Below, in pieces: positions 14,555-24,920 of a DNA stretch of 64,000 bases. Position 1 is the stretch's first letter. The number at the start of each line of letters is the position of its first letter. The notes under the pieces are model-generated. The model saw only the letters and a program-made list of their open reading frames with translations, was not told the origin of the DNA and made no database searches. The position numbers and the translations under genes were made by a program. The stretch is from an uncultured bacterium (GTDB lineage: Bacteria; Cyanobacteriota; Vampirovibrionia; Gastranaerophilales; Gastranaerophilaceae), in NCBI GenBank assembly GCA_902780525.1, contig CACZFL010000002.1, positions 1 to 64,000 on the forward strand, given 5' to 3'.

Positions 14555-16858
14555 ATTTTCCGTTTGCGGTTTTTCGATCGGTCGTCTAAATGAACAGACT
14601 CTGTTTGAGCAAACCTCAAATTCGCCGTTCTTTGTTATTTTTTTTAACAAAAGTTCACCACATTCAGGACACGTATTGCCTGTTGGTTCATCCCAGAGTG
14701 CGTATGAACAATCAGGATAACGGTTGCACCCAAAGAATATTTTACCGTGCTTCGATTTTTTTTCAATAATAGTTCCGTCTCCGCACTTAGGGCACTTAAC
14801 CCCTGTTGAGCGGACATATTTTTTGCGATTGCCACATTCTTTGCACTCATAATATTTGCCGTACGGACCTGTTTTCAGACTCATTTGTCCGCCGCATTTG
14901 TCACATTTTTCATCAGCAATAACTTCTGTTCCCGAGCCTTCTGTGTTCTCTTCATCACTGGTGCTGTCAAGCTCATTCATATTATTTAATGAAATAATTG
15001 TTTTACATTCTGGATAACCTGAGCAGCCAAGGAATTGTGTTCCGAAACGGCTTGTTTTGACAAGCATTACACGTCCGCAATTCGGACATTTTTTGTCACT
15101 TTCAATGGTAACTTTTTTAGCCCCTTTCATTACGGATTGAACAACTTCCATAAATGGAGTATAAAACTCTTGTAAAACAACATTCCAGACGGCTTTCTTT
15201 TCAGCAATCAGGTCGAGTTTTTCCTCCATGCCTGCAGTAAATTTGTAATCCATAATATTTGAAAACTGTTCTACAAGCTGCTTGCATACTGTTCTTCCCA
15301 AAAGTGTCGGAATAAGAGCTTTGTCTTTCTTTTCGACGTATTTTCTTGTCTGAATAACGGTAATAATTGTTGCATAAGTTGACGGACGACCGATACCGTG
15401 TTCTTCAAGAGCTTTTACCAATGATGCTTCGTTGTATCTCGGAGGCGGCTGAGTAAAGTGTTGTTTTGGTGTTACTTCTTTGCAAACAACTTTATCACCT
15501 TCATTAAGATCAGGAATCTTTGCTTCTTTTTCCTGCTCTTCCTCTTCTGCATCGTTGTATAACTTTAAGAAACCGTCAAATACAACCTTGCTTGTTCCGG
15601 CTTTAAGATTATAATCGCCTGCTTTGATATCAATTGTCTTGTTGGCTATGGTTGCAGCCTGCATCTCAGAAGACATAAACTTTTCCCAGATAAGTTTATA
15701 TAATCTGTACTGGTCATTATCCAAATACGGCTTAAGACTTTCCGGAGTTCTGTTCGGATAAGAAGGTCTTATAGCTTCGTGTGCATCCTGAACATTTTGT
15801 TTGCCTTTTACATAAATATTTGTTTTTTCGGGATAATATTCTTTTCCGTAGTTATTTAAGATAAAATCTTTAGCTGCTGCGTGCGCATCATCTGAAATAC
15901 GAACACTGTCAGTTCTCATATAAGTAATCAATCCGACAGGAGTTCCGTCGATTTCCATACCTTCATAAAGTTTTTGTGCTACCTGCATTGTTTTTTGTAC
16001 ACCGAAACCGAGTTTTGTACTTGCGGCTCTTTGCAGGGTTGAAGTTATAAAAGGTGCCGTCGGTTTGCGTTTTGTTTCTTTTTTTGTAACTTTTTCAACA
16101 ATACATTCTGTTTGTGGATTAAGAAGAACCTCTTTTATTTTTGTTGCGGCTTCTTCATTGTTTATATCAAATTTCTTCCCTTTATACTTATTAACTTCTG
16201 CCTCAAAGAGCTTTCCGTCTTTATCCATTATTGTGTGGATTGACCAGTATTCTTTCGGAACGAATGCTTCAATCTCTTCTTCTCTTTCACAAATCATACG
16301 TAGAGCAACAGACTGAACACGACCTGCTGAGAGGTGATAATTACCCAATTGTTTCCAGAGAACGGGCGACAATTTATAACCAACAAGTTTATCAAGAATT
16401 TGTCTTGTCTGTTGAGCTTTAACCCTGTCCATATCAATTTCTCTTGAATGTTCAACAGCGTATTTAACAGCCTTTGGAGTGATTTCGTTAAACTCGATTC
16501 TCTGAACCTTATTATCTTCTACCGGCAACAATTCTCTGACGTGCCACGCAATAGCTTCTCCCTCACGGTCAGGGTCTGATGCAAGCAGAACTCTGTCAGA
16601 GCGTTTTGCAAGCTCACTCAGTTTTGTAACAACTTTTTTCTTATCCGGAATAATTACATAAGTCGGCTTAAATCCGTTATGCACATCAAAACCCAGAATA
16701 TTATCAGGCAGGTTTCTTACATGACCGAAACTTGCTTCAATTTGGTACCCGTCTCCCAATATCTTTTTAATAGTCTTAGATTTTGCAGGTGACTCGACTA
16801 TTACCAAAACTTTTTCTTTTTTCGATTTTTCTTGTTTTTCTGTAACCGCTGCCGTCAT
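14540..16858 (-). CDS. topA: DNA topoisomerase I
   Basis: Relaxes negative supercoils by a 5'-phosphotyrosine intermediate (type IA). The 772-aa protein has a TOPRIM domain (VIVESPAKSKTI near 20; SDPDREGEAIAW near 95) and the active-site Tyr in GLITYMRTDSVR (near 318). Four C-terminal four-cysteine zinc ribbons follow (CPNCG near 601, CDKCG near 660, CPKCG near 690, CPECG near 737). A short charged N-terminal extension (TEKQEKSKKEK) precedes the core. It lies two bases after dprA, the usual dprA-topA order, and is translated from the same operon. Confidence 0.97.
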   Translation of the reverse strand: MTAAVTEKQEKSKKEKVLVIVESPAKSKTIKKILGDGYQIEASFGHVRNLPDNILGFDVHNGFKPTYVIIPDKKKVVTKLSELAKRSDRVLLASDPDREGEAIAWHVRELLPVEDNKVQRIEFNEITPKAVKYAVEHSREIDMDRVKAQQTRQILDKLVGYKLSPVLWKQLGNYHLSAGRVQSVALRMICEREEEIEAFVPKEYWSIHTIMDKDGKLFEAEVNKYKGKKFDINNEEAATKIKEVLLNPQTECIVEKVTKKETKRKPTAPFITSTLQRAASTKLGFGVQKTMQVAQKLYEGMEIDGTPVGLITYMRTDSVRISDDAHAAAKDFILNNYGKEYYPEKTNIYVKGKQNVQDAHEAIRPSYPNRTPESLKPYLDNDQYRLYKLIWEKFMSSEMQAATIANKTIDIKAGDYNLKAGTSKVVFDGFLKLYNDAEEEEQEKEAKIPDLNEGDKVVCKEVTPKQHFTQPPPRYNEASLVKALEEHGIGRPSTYATIITVIQTRKYVEKKDKALIPTLLGRTVCKQLVEQFSNIMDYKFTAGMEEKLDLIAEKKAVWNVVLQEFYTPFMEVVQSVMKGAKKVTIESDKKCPNCGRVMLVKTSRFGTQFLGCSGYPECKTIISLNNMNELDSTSDEENTEGSGTEVIADEKCDKCGGQMSLKTGPYGKYYECKECGNRKKYVRSTGVKCPKCGDGTIIEKKSKHGKIFFGCNRYPDCSYALWDEPTGNTCPECGELLLKKITKNGEFEVCSNRVCSFRRPIEKPQTENNQES

Positions 16859-16860
16859 TC

Positions 16861-17967
16861 TTATTTACTTAATCCTTTATACCTGTCTCCGTCTGTTTGT
16901 TCAATAAAACCTTCGAGTTCCATAATAGTCAGGGTTTTTAAAAGTTCATCAGTATTCATGCCTGTTTTTGCTTGAATTTCATCAAAACCCAAAGGTTCAA
17001 TTCTTATTATATCAGAAATTATTTTATATACATGATTTTGTTCCAAATCAGGATTGTTTGTACATTTTAAAGGTGCTGAACTTTCTTTTATTATTTGCCA
17101 GTTAAGTGTGTTCAAAACATCTTCCCCTGAAGTTACCATTGTTGCTCCATTTTTAAGTAGCTTATAAACACCTTCCGTATTTTTATTATTAATTGAACCC
17201 GGAATACACATCAGCTCTCTGCCCTGTTCCAGGGTTAAATTTGCAGATATTAAAGCTCCGCTTTTAAGTGCAGCTTCCCCGACAACCGTTCCGTAAGAAA
17301 GTCCCGTAACTATTCTGTTCCTTTGAGGGAATCTGAATTTTATCGGTTCAAACGTCGGGTAATATTCAGTAACAACAGCACCGTACCCGCGTTCAAGTTT
17401 GTCGTACAAATCTTTGTTTGAAGCAGGGTATTTATAATCAAAACCGCTTGCAATTACACCTATTGTTTTAAGGTTATTTTCAATAGCAGCCCTGTGAGAA
17501 GCCGCATCTATGCCTTCTGCAAGACCTGACACGATACAAATATCAGTATTTCTGAAATCGCTGATAATTTTTCTTATACTGTCTTTACCATTTGTACTGG
17601 CTCTTCTTGAACCGACAAATGCAACGGTTCTTTCTAAATTACAGGAAAACAAATCCCCTTTATAATAAAGAACCATCGGAGGGTTATAAATTTCTCTCAG
17701 CATCTTTGGATAACGTTCATCATCAAACGTTATAACTTTTATCCCTCTTCTTTCGACTTCTTCCATTGTTTTCTCAATGTTTACTTTGTCACGCAGCCGC
17801 AAAAAAGTTTCGGCTTTCTTTATATTTACCCCTTCAATTTCTGTCAGGTCTTTTCTTGAACAATCAAAAGCACGTTCAATGTCACCGAAATACTCATAAA
17901 TATTACGGACAAATGCAGAATCAATTTGCTCTATGGAAGAAAGTCCAATCCAAAACTTCTGTTTCAT
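16861..17967 (-). CDS. dprA: DNA-processing protein DprA
   Basis: Loads RecA on incoming single-stranded DNA during natural transformation. The 368-aa protein has an N-terminal SAM/HhH-like region (LTEIEGVNIKKAETFL near 41-56), the Rossmann core with VAFVGSRRAS near 118, VSGLAEGIDAASHRAA near 149, GSGF-type IASGFDYKYP near 177, FRFPQRNRIVTGLS near 213 and EAALKSGALISANL near 235, and a C-terminal winged-helix domain (about 305-365). It is intact. With the pilus genes at 30.3-36.2 kb it could belong to a DNA-uptake system, but comEC/comEA are not in the window. Confidence 0.95.
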   Translation of the reverse strand: MKQKFWIGLSSIEQIDSAFVRNIYEYFGDIERAFDCSRKDLTEIEGVNIKKAETFLRLRDKVNIEKTMEEVERRGIKVITFDDERYPKMLREIYNPPMVLYYKGDLFSCNLERTVAFVGSRRASTNGKDSIRKIISDFRNTDICIVSGLAEGIDAASHRAAIENNLKTIGVIASGFDYKYPASNKDLYDKLERGYGAVVTEYYPTFEPIKFRFPQRNRIVTGLSYGTVVGEAALKSGALISANLTLEQGRELMCIPGSINNKNTEGVYKLLKNGATMVTSGEDVLNTLNWQIIKESSAPLKCTNNPDLEQNHVYKIISDIIRIEPLGFDEIQAKTGMNTDELLKTLTIMELEGFIEQTDGDRYKGLSK

Positions 17968-17990
17968 AAAAAAGATTTTAGCATTAAAAG

Positions 17991-18365
17991 TTATTTATGC
18001 AACGAAAGTTTTCCCCCCAAATCAGCAACTGCTTCTTTGACAGCATTAATAAATTTTGCTTTGATATCCGATTTATTTGTTGCTTCTGTTTCTTCTGCGA
18101 AAAAAGAACTATTACCCATAGGGCGGAATAATTTCTTAAAAAAACTTAGTGTTTTTCCCAGTGGCATAACATCGATGTCAACAAATGTCGCACCGGGGCT
18201 GCTAGCATCATAACAAGACGTTATTCTTATGTCGTATTTATCGCCAAGTTCTCTCAGTTTTTTCATGTTACCTCTAATTAAGAGTTCTCTGTCAATAGTG
18301 GAAACATTGGTAAAATTTAATCCCTTAAAGCTATGAGAATAATTATTTGTTGGTTGAACTTGCAT
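17991..18365 (-). CDS. F-x-G-motif protein of unknown function (124 aa)
   Basis: Starts MQVQPTNNYSHS and has SFKG at residues 12-15, the shared N-terminal motif. The rest is a compact alpha/beta-looking domain with LRELGDKYDIRITS (37-50), VDIDVMPLG (62-70) and a C-terminal helix (KAKFINAVKEAVADL). There is no signal peptide. SD AAGGAG lies before the ATG. It is followed 23 bases later by dprA on the same strand, so it may be the first gene of the dprA-topA transcript. The function is unknown. Confidence 0.7.
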   Translation of the reverse strand: MQVQPTNNYSHSFKGLNFTNVSTIDRELLIRGNMKKLRELGDKYDIRITSCYDASSPGATFVDIDVMPLGKTLSFFKKLFRPMGNSSFFAEETEATNKSDIKAKFINAVKEAVADLGGKLSLHK

Positions 18366-18410
18366 TATTAACTCCTTACATTGATTTTCTAAACACTATA
18401 CACTTGATAA

Positions 18411-18441
18411 AACCGAAAAAATTTTTTTTGCTATTTCGGTT
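18411..18441 (-). terminator. Probable terminator after the TPR gene
   Basis: The stem AACCGAAA/TTTCGGTT (18411-18418/18434-18441) encloses a 15-base A/T loop and is followed on the minus strand by TTTATC. It lies 39 bases beyond the TPR gene stop. The long loop and short T-run lower confidence. Confidence 0.45.
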
Positions 18442-18480
18442 TATAAAATTTTACAATACGGTATGCAGATTAATATTCTA

Positions 18481-19254
18481 TTATATTTTGGATTTAACTC
18501 TGTCAATAAGTTTTTGAACATTATCCTTTTCTTCATCAGGAATATCAAAGTCAAGATAATTTTCAAAGTATTCTATTGCATCTTCATAATCTTCTCTTGC
18601 AAGGAAGAGTATGCCGACTTTTTTGTATGCATGAAGGAATTTATCATTTACGGCAATCGCTTTTAAGTAGTTTGAGATTGCTTTATCTATTTCATTATTT
18701 GCTTCATAGGCTTGAGCTAGTGCATAATATATAAGCTCATTATTTTGATTCTGCTCATAAGCAAGTACGTTTTCAAAGTTATCGATGGCAATATCGTAAT
18801 CTCCAAGTTCAAAATATATGTGCCCCAAATCATAATACGCATCGTAGTTGTCAGGTTCTCCGTCCAAAACCCTTTCCAGCTCAACAATAGCATCTTCCCA
18901 TCTTTGGTCTTCTATATAAACCCTTGCAAGCAGATGTGCTATTGTTAAATTGTCCTGAAGCTCATAACTTCCTCTCTGCAGAGTTCCTACTGCAGACGCT
19001 ATATCACCGGTTTTGTAATACAAATCAGAAAGGTTAATATAAGCCTGTGCAAGTTCAGGGTCCAGTTCTATTGCACGAACATAACACTTTTCAGCATGTT
19101 CAAAATCACCTACGCATGAATATGCTACACCCATATTATTGTAAACATCAGCATTATCCGGTTCTGTTTCAAGAACCGAACTAAAAGCATCTATTGACTC
19201 TTTATACTTCTTTTCGCTGAAAAGCGACATTGCTTTTTCTATTTTTTCGGACAT
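18481..19254 (-). CDS. Tetratricopeptide-repeat protein (257 aa)
   Basis: Built almost entirely of about seven TPR units from residue 1: SLFSEKKYKESIDAF, then NNMGVAYSCVGDFEHAEKCY (near 37), YINLSDLYYKTGD, VYIEDQRWEDAIVEL, YYDLGHIYFELGDYDIAIDNF, YYALAQAYEANNEIDKAISNY and a last unit near 215. TPR arrays are protein-interaction scaffolds. It is cytoplasmic, with no signal peptide. Its ATG overlaps the stop codon of the LptA-like gene by one base (TAATG), so it is coupled to the lipopolysaccharide-transport genes, but a role there is only inferred from position. Confidence 0.88.
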   Translation of the reverse strand: MSEKIEKAMSLFSEKKYKESIDAFSSVLETEPDNADVYNNMGVAYSCVGDFEHAEKCYVRAIELDPELAQAYINLSDLYYKTGDIASAVGTLQRGSYELQDNLTIAHLLARVYIEDQRWEDAIVELERVLDGEPDNYDAYYDLGHIYFELGDYDIAIDNFENVLAYEQNQNNELIYYALAQAYEANNEIDKAISNYLKAIAVNDKFLHAYKKVGILFLAREDYEDAIEYFENYLDFDIPDEEKDNVQKLIDRVKSKI

Positions 19255-20213
19255 TACAAATCACCGTCTTTCGTATCTACATTATGGATTATAGTTTTAA
19301 CATTTCCTTCTGCCGTAAAGTCTTTTGGGTTCATTGTCATTCTGATTTTATCGGCTATAATATCTTTTTCCTGCTGAATAATCTTTGAACGACCTACAAA
19401 ATATACAAGATTTGGTTTGTTTGTCTTAGGATCAGGGAATACGGAAACCTTCGGACCCTGCGCAAAGTAATCCTCATACCATATTTTTACGTGACCGCTT
19501 CCTATGTATGAATTCTGTCGTTTGTGGTATTGCTGGTAATCTGAGTGAATGGTAAGTTTTTTACCTTCTTCAGAGATGGCAATAGTTTTTGTATTTCCTT
19601 CAACACTCATTTCGTCGGTTATAGCATTATAGACAAAATGATGTCCTTCAGATTCGTTTTGTTCCTGCTTAACTCTGGCATTACCAAATAGGTCGATTTT
19701 CTTAACCCCGCCTTTTTCGTCCGCTACGATAACAGCTTTGTCAGAGTATGTATCAATATCTTTGTATTTCATTGTTACGGCACCTGTTGCAACCATAACG
19801 TTGCTATTTGTATCATATTCCTGAACGTCTGCGTTTATGATAATTATCGGTGTATTTCCTTCTGTGATTACAGATTGGGTTTCGCCTTCCGCTCTGACAA
19901 TTTTGTTAATAAGAGATACCTGCAAAATGTTTGATTTAACTTCACGTTTCTTGTTTCCGTTAATCTCTACCGCAAACGGTTTGTCATAAAAAGTTGCAGT
20001 ATCCAGTTTGTTGTTACGCCTGATTGTTACATCAGCTTTATCACTTTGTACTGTCAGGTTATCAAGTTTAACTTTTACATCACCGTTAAGTTTAATTTTA
20101 CGTTCAGAATCAGAAAAAACCTGAGATTTTGACTCAATTTCCAAGTCGGAAGCAATAACACCGATCCCGATAACTGTAAAAATTATTCCTAATATTATTA
20201 AAAGTTTTTTCAT
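19254..20213 (-). CDS. lptA: LptA/OstA-like periplasmic LPS-transport protein
   Basis: The start MKKLLIILG is chosen for SD AAAGGA directly upstream; a longer reading adds 15 charged residues. An N-terminal hydrophobic segment (4-22) exports or anchors the protein. The remainder is beta-rich, with repeated OstA-type strands: KLNGDVKVKLDNLTVQSDKADV (near 40), VATGAVTMKYKDIDTYSDKAVI (near 155) and GSGHVKIWYEDYFAQGPKV (near 235), ending AEGNVKTII. OstA proteins form the beta-jellyroll bridge that carries LPS across the periplasm. At about 319 aa it is longer than E. coli LptA and resembles tandem OstA repeats. It is directly downstream of lptC. Confidence 0.82.
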   Translation of the reverse strand: MKKLLIILGIIFTVIGIGVIASDLEIESKSQVFSDSERKIKLNGDVKVKLDNLTVQSDKADVTIRRNNKLDTATFYDKPFAVEINGNKKREVKSNILQVSLINKIVRAEGETQSVITEGNTPIIIINADVQEYDTNSNVMVATGAVTMKYKDIDTYSDKAVIVADEKGGVKKIDLFGNARVKQEQNESEGHHFVYNAITDEMSVEGNTKTIAISEEGKKLTIHSDYQQYHKRQNSYIGSGHVKIWYEDYFAQGPKVSVFPDPKTNKPNLVYFVGRSKIIQQEKDIIADKIRMTMNPKDFTAEGNVKTIIHNVDTKDGDL

Positions 20214-20238
20214 CTTTTTCCTTTCATTATTTAAGAGC

Positions 20239-20859
20239 TTATTTTTTCTTTTTCTCAAATACTTTTGTTACTGTTTTTCCTTTAATTTTGAATTTATCAT
20301 ATCCCGGGCTGATAATACATTTTTCAGCAGTAGATACAAGCTCATCGTCTTTTTTTATTATGACATGACCGTCAGCAATCGTTTCTTTATCGCCTCCTGA
20401 CCAGATAAGCTTGTCCGTTTTAAGAGAAATACCGTTTTTCAGGACAATATATGTGTTTTCAAACAATGTAATTACGCCGGTATTTTCATCGTATGTTCCT
20501 TTTGATGACTGAAAACTCATATATACTTCATTGTCTTTATAAAAATTACCGATTACATTGTTTAAAGTTGCCAAACTGTGGTCATTGCTATAATGCCCAT
20601 TTTCGCCGTATATTTCAAAATACTTTGTTCTTTCTTTTGTTTCTGTGATAATTATACCGATAGCATCAACCTTCTGTTCATTTTCCTTGTTCTTAAGCTG
20701 GGCACGGTTAAAGTTGGCAGTTATGATTCCTGCATAAATAAAAGCCCAAAGCATTACAAAGACCACGGCTAATATCGCTATTACGTATGCCTTTTTTTTC
20801 TTGTCAAAGCTTTGAAATTTTTCGTATAATTTTACGGCAAATTTTTTTAATTTTTCCAT
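20239..20859 (-). CDS. lptC: LptC-family LPS export protein
   Basis: Inner-membrane anchored bitopic protein that links the LptBFG transporter to LptA. The start is set at MEKLKKF; a 10-residue longer reading starts upstream of a promoter-like TGG-TAGAAT and is less likely. A basic cytoplasmic stretch is followed by one helix (YVIAILAVVFVMLWAFIYAG, about 29-48). The LptC beta-jellyroll follows, with FEIYGENGHY (near 82), FQSSKGTYDENTGVITLFENTYI (near 114) and GHVIIKKDDELVSTAEK (near 165). lptBFG are not in the window. Confidence 0.82.
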   Translation of the reverse strand: MEKLKKFAVKLYEKFQSFDKKKKAYVIAILAVVFVMLWAFIYAGIITANFNRAQLKNKENEQKVDAIGIIITETKERTKYFEIYGENGHYSNDHSLATLNNVIGNFYKDNEVYMSFQSSKGTYDENTGVITLFENTYIVLKNGISLKTDKLIWSGGDKETIADGHVIIKKDDELVSTAEKCIISPGYDKFKIKGKTVTKVFEKKKK

Positions 20860-20866
20860 AGTAAAT

Positions 20867-20875
20867 ATTCTACCA
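20867..20875 (-). promoter_or_regulatory. Extended -10 promoter, leaderless lptC start
   Basis: On the minus strand TGG-TAGAAT ends seven bases before the lptC ATG. No SD is present between them, so the transcript probably begins at or next to the start codon. Confidence 0.45.
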
Positions 20876-20999
20876 CATAATTTGTACAATAACCCATTTG
20901 TGTAAATTTATGTGTATTTTAACTAAATATTAATTAATGATTAATTTTCCTTGATTTTTTAAAAATAGCATTAAGATATATATATACGGAGTTAAAAAT

Positions 21000-23594
21000 A
21001 TGATTAATTTTGAAAAATTTACTAATTATTCTCAGGAAATAATCTTTGCGGCAAACGCTAAAAAAGATTTTTACAAGAATACGGAAGTGCAACCTGAACA
21101 TATTGTTATGGCAATGATTGAAGATAAAGGAATTGCCAAAGATTATTTGGAAGAATTAAAACTTTTAAATCAGAATTTTATTAACGCAATTGTTAGTAAA
21201 ATTAAAGAGTTTCCGACAATTTCAGGCGCTCCGGCCGGACAGCAGGTGTTCTTGTCACGTGATACAAATGCACTTTTAGAGATTGCTACTCAGGAAGCTC
21301 AAAACCTGAAAGACGAGTTCATCGGAATTGAATGTATTTTAATTGCTATGACTAAACTTGAAGGAGTAAATATAACAACTCTTTTGAAAAGGTTTGGTGT
21401 AACTACCAACTCCGTTTTAAACGCTATGAAAAAAATAAGAGGTAATAAAAAAGTGGATACTAAAAACGCAGAAGAAAATATGAAGGCTTTGGAAAAATAT
21501 TCAACAGACTTAACAGAACGTGCACGTAAAGGTAAATTAGACCCAGTAATCGGACGTGACGAAGAAGTCAGAAGAATTATTCAGGTCTTGAACAGACGTA
21601 CTAAAAATAACCCTGTCTTAATCGGTGAGCCTGGGGTTGGTAAAACTGCTATTGTCGAAGGTTTGGCTCAGAGAATTATCCGTGGTGATGTTCCTGAAAG
21701 CCTAAAAGAAGTAAAATTAATCTCTCTTGATTTGGGTGCACTTGTTGCAGGGGCAAAATTCAGAGGTGAGTTTGAAGAAAGACTTAAAGCAGTTCTAAAA
21801 GAAGTTCAGGAATCAAACGGCGAGATTGTTATGTTTATTGATGAACTTCATACCGTAGTCGGCGCAGGCGCAACAGAAGGTTCAATGGACGCAGGAAATC
21901 TTCTTAAACCGATGCTTGCGAGAGGTGAGCTCAGAACAATCGGTGCAACAACTGTAAACGAATATCGTAAATACATAGAAAAAGATCCGGCGCTTGAAAG
22001 ACGTTTCCAGCCTGTTTTGGTTGATGAGCCTTCAGTTGAAGATACAATCTCAATTTTAAGAGGTCTTAAAGGCAAATATGAAGTTCACCACGGAGTTCGT
22101 ATATTAGACAGTGCTCTTATAGCAGCTGCTCAACTCTCTGACAGATATATTACTGACAGATTTTTACCGGATAAAGCTATCGACTTAATTGACGAAGCAG
22201 CTTCGGCTCTTCGCATTGAGATAGATTCCATGCCGGAAGAAATCGATGTTATGATGAGGCAAAAAATTCAGTTGGAAATTGAAAGAGAAGCTCTGAAAAA
22301 AGAAACTTCTCCTGAAAGTATCGCTAAAATCGATAAACTGACTTCCGAAATCGATGAACTTAACGGCAAAATTGATACCCTAAAAGCTCAGTGGGAAGTA
22401 GAGAAAAACTCTATTACCGGTGAAGCAGGAATCAAAGAAGAAATAGACAAAGTTAAAACAAAAATTGCGGAGGCTGAACGTAACACAGATTTACAAACTG
22501 CAGCTGAGCTTAAATACGGAAAATTGATGGAGTTGGAAAAGAAACTTCAGTCAATCCAGGGCAAAGAAAAAAGTGAAAACCGTCTTTTGAAAGAAGAAAT
22601 TGACGGCGATGACATTGCTGCAATCGTTTCTAAGTGGACAGGTATTCCTGTTACAAAACTTGTTGAATCAGAAATGCAAAAACTTCTTCGTATGGAAGAC
22701 GTTTTACATAAACGCTTAATCGGTCAGGAAGAAGCTGTCGATACGGTTTCTGACGCTATCCGTCGTGCACGTTCAGGTTTGAAAGACCCGAAACGTCCTA
22801 TCGGTACCTTTATTTTCCTCGGACCGACAGGTGTTGGTAAAACCGAACTGGCAAAAACACTTGCAGAGTTCCTGTTCAATGACGAGGAAGCTATTGTAAG
22901 AATCGATATGTCAGAATATATGGAAAAACATAATGTTGCAAGATTGGTTGGAGCTCCTCCGGGATACGTAGGCTACGAAGAAGGCGGACAATTAACCGAA
23001 GCCGTAAGACGTAAACCATATTCAGTTGTACTTTTTGATGAGATTGAAAAAGCTCATCCTGATGTATTCAATATTATGCTTCAAATATTTGATGACGGTC
23101 GTTTGACTGACTCTAAGGGCAGAACTGTTGATTTCAAAAACACGGTTATCATCATGACTTCAAATATCGGAAGCGATATTATTCTGGAAGATTCTCTGAA
23201 TAATCCGAACGGAAACTTTGATGACACAAAAGAAAAAGTTAATGCAGTAATGAGAGAACGCTTTAAACCAGAGTTTTTAAACAGAGTCGATGAAACAATT
23301 TTCTTCAAAGGCTTAACAATGGCTCAGCTATCATCAATTGTTGATATTCAGATAGAAAACTTAAGAAAACTTCTTAAAGACCACAATATGACATGCGAAA
23401 TAACAGATGATGCAAAAGAACTTCTGGCACGCAGAGGATTTAATCCAATTTATGGTGCAAGACCTCTTAAACGTGTAATCAGACAATTGGTTGAAAATCC
23501 ATTATCCAAACTTATTTTGAGCCAAAAATTCATCGATGGCGACTGCATAAAAATTGATACCAATGACGATGAAATATCTTTCACAAAAGGATAA
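21000..23594 (+). CDS. clpB: ATP-dependent protein disaggregase ClpB
   Basis: A hexameric AAA+ chaperone that with DnaK pulls proteins out of aggregates. The 864-aa protein has a Clp-N repeat domain (1-145), NBD1 with Walker A GEPGVGKT at 209-216 and FIDELHT Walker B, the ClpB-specific coiled-coil middle domain (about 400-530), and NBD2 with GPTGVGKT near 605 and the GYVGYEEGG pore loop near 660. The C-terminal D2-small domain ends with [19 protein letters not shown] precedes the ATG. No CIRCE inverted repeat (HrcA site) is visible upstream, so heat-shock control is not evident from sequence. Confidence 0.97.
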   Translation: MINFEKFTNYSQEIIFAANAKKDFYKNTEVQPEHIVMAMIEDKGIAKDYLEELKLLNQNFINAIVSKIKEFPTISGAPAGQQVFLSRDTNALLEIATQEAQNLKDEFIGIECILIAMTKLEGVNITTLLKRFGVTTNSVLNAMKKIRGNKKVDTKNAEENMKALEKYSTDLTERARKGKLDPVIGRDEEVRRIIQVLNRRTKNNPVLIGEPGVGKTAIVEGLAQRIIRGDVPESLKEVKLISLDLGALVAGAKFRGEFEERLKAVLKEVQESNGEIVMFIDELHTVVGAGATEGSMDAGNLLKPMLARGELRTIGATTVNEYRKYIEKDPALERRFQPVLVDEPSVEDTISILRGLKGKYEVHHGVRILDSALIAAAQLSDRYITDRFLPDKAIDLIDEAASALRIEIDSMPEEIDVMMRQKIQLEIEREALKKETSPESIAKIDKLTSEIDELNGKIDTLKAQWEVEKNSITGEAGIKEEIDKVKTKIAEAERNTDLQTAAELKYGKLMELEKKLQSIQGKEKSENRLLKEEIDGDDIAAIVSKWTGIPVTKLVESEMQKLLRMEDVLHKRLIGQEEAVDTVSDAIRRARSGLKDPKRPIGTFIFLGPTGVGKTELAKTLAEFLFNDEEAIVRIDMSEYMEKHNVARLVGAPPGYVGYEEGGQLTEAVRRKPYSVVLFDEIEKAHPDVFNIMLQIFDDGRLTDSKGRTVDFKNTVIIMTSNIGSDIILEDSLNNPNGNFDDTKEKVNAVMRERFKPEFLNRVDETIFFKGLTMAQLSSIVDIQIENLRKLLKDHNMTCEITDDAKELLARRGFNPIYGARPLKRVIRQLVENPLSKLILSQKFIDGDCIKIDTNDDEISFTKG

Positions 23595-23618
23595 GCAAAT
23601 AATTTATAAAAACAAGTT

Positions 23619-23648
23619 TTGGCTGTAAGGAAGAAACCTTACAGCCAA
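23619..23648 (+). terminator. Rho-independent terminator after clpB
   Basis: A perfect 12-bp stem (23619-23630/23637-23648) with loop AAGAAA lies 25 bases beyond the clpB stop. The following sequence is A/T-rich rather than a pure T-run. Confidence 0.65.
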
Positions 23649-23845
23649 ATTTAATTTATAATCAGACAGAAATTCCTGCTCTGGTTAAAACGTTGTATGA
23701 TTTTTTTGTTTTTGATAAAATAAGTTCGTGTGGAGTGTATGGATGTTGATAATAACTTTGTAACAAAATGTTAAAATCATGCTTTTTCACTAGCAAAAAT
23801 TTTTATTTACATGATTTCTATTAGTAAGTACCATATGGGGTTTGT

Positions 23846-24919
23846 ATGATAAAAGAAGTAAACTTATCAGATAAAATTATAAGCTTCAGGCAAAATGAAA
23901 TCACCAAAAAGCCCGACAAACATGATGAGTCTGAAATCGTTCCGAATACCTTAAAAACAAGGGTATTACAGAAATATGACAAGACTCTGAATGCTATTAC
24001 AGAATACCCCGTCAAAGGTCTGAAAGGTGATGTTAATTCTGATTTTTACGAATTTTTATCAATGGGAATTATTCCATACATTGTCGGCAGCGGTATGTTT
24101 ATGGCAATGTTTAACCTAATCAATAAACACCTTACTCCCAAAGCTTCTCTCAGAGGTAAAAAAATGGGATTGGGTGTTATTTTTTACGGTATAGGAAAGA
24201 CCCTGTCCAATGATTTTGTAACAAGACCTGTAAAATGGGGAACAGGGGTTGATATAGAACTGCCTTACAGGAATATATATTGCACACTTCCTACAAAACC
24301 CGGTGCAGATGCTGAAATTGATCACAAACATCAGCAAAGAAAAGTTTATGACAGTATAGAATTCTTCAGAAAAGATTTAATCGCAAAAGACCCTAAATAT
24401 GGCGTAAAATACTATGACGAAATTGCAAAAAAACTCGGAATGGGAGAGAACTTAAACGATTCAGTAACAGAAACAACCCCTATCATACAAAGCATTGTTG
24501 CATCGACAAAAACTGCTAAAAGTTTATCTTCATACTGCTGGGCAGCAGTCGGAGTTTGCATTGCAGTTCAGGACTGCTGGGCAGAATTCTTTAAGGCATT
24601 CTCTGACAGACCTAAATATATTACCAAAAACGGAGAAAGCTTCTTCTCAAAAGTCGGTGGTAAACTCGCAAACACAGCTAAAAATGCCTTAAATTTATCC
24701 CAAACTTTTGTAAAAACCTTAGGCAAGGCATGCAAAACCCTATCTCTGGGAGAAGAAGGCTCCAGAGGCTTTAAAAAACACTGGGGTAAGGCTTGGTTAC
24801 TCTTTACCCTTGCACTGACCATCGGTTCAACATACAACGTAATCCACAGAGCAAAACAAATGGGAAAACTCGCAAACAAAGATTTGATTAATAAAAATCA
24901 GGAAAGTACGGTGATTTAA
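23846..24919 (+). CDS. Membrane protein of unknown function (357 aa), operon gene 1
   Basis: I do not recognise this protein. The first 60 residues are soluble and charged, followed by hydrophobic segments near 73-93 (SMGIIPYIVGSGMFMAMFNL), 108-122, 228-248 (SYCWAAVGVCIAVQDCW) and 312-330 (AWLLFTLALTIGSTYNVI). The loop at 125-215 contains charged sequence and DKH/HQQ residues. The ATG follows a GGGG-containing leader. The next gene begins one base after its stop, so it is first in a three-gene operon ending with a GH13 glycosidase. It lies after the clpB terminator with its own 200-base upstream region. Confidence 0.72.
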   Translation: MIKEVNLSDKIISFRQNEITKKPDKHDESEIVPNTLKTRVLQKYDKTLNAITEYPVKGLKGDVNSDFYEFLSMGIIPYIVGSGMFMAMFNLINKHLTPKASLRGKKMGLGVIFYGIGKTLSNDFVTRPVKWGTGVDIELPYRNIYCTLPTKPGADAEIDHKHQQRKVYDSIEFFRKDLIAKDPKYGVKYYDEIAKKLGMGENLNDSVTETTPIIQSIVASTKTAKSLSSYCWAAVGVCIAVQDCWAEFFKAFSDRPKYITKNGESFFSKVGGKLANTAKNALNLSQTFVKTLGKACKTLSLGEEGSRGFKKHWGKAWLLFTLALTIGSTYNVIHRAKQMGKLANKDLINKNQESTVI

Positions 24920-24920
24920 G

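Noticed and set aside
20890-20999. Heat-shock operator in front of clpB
   Set aside because: No CIRCE-type inverted repeat and no clear alternative-sigma promoter; only AT-rich sequence with a loose TTGATT/GATATA pair.
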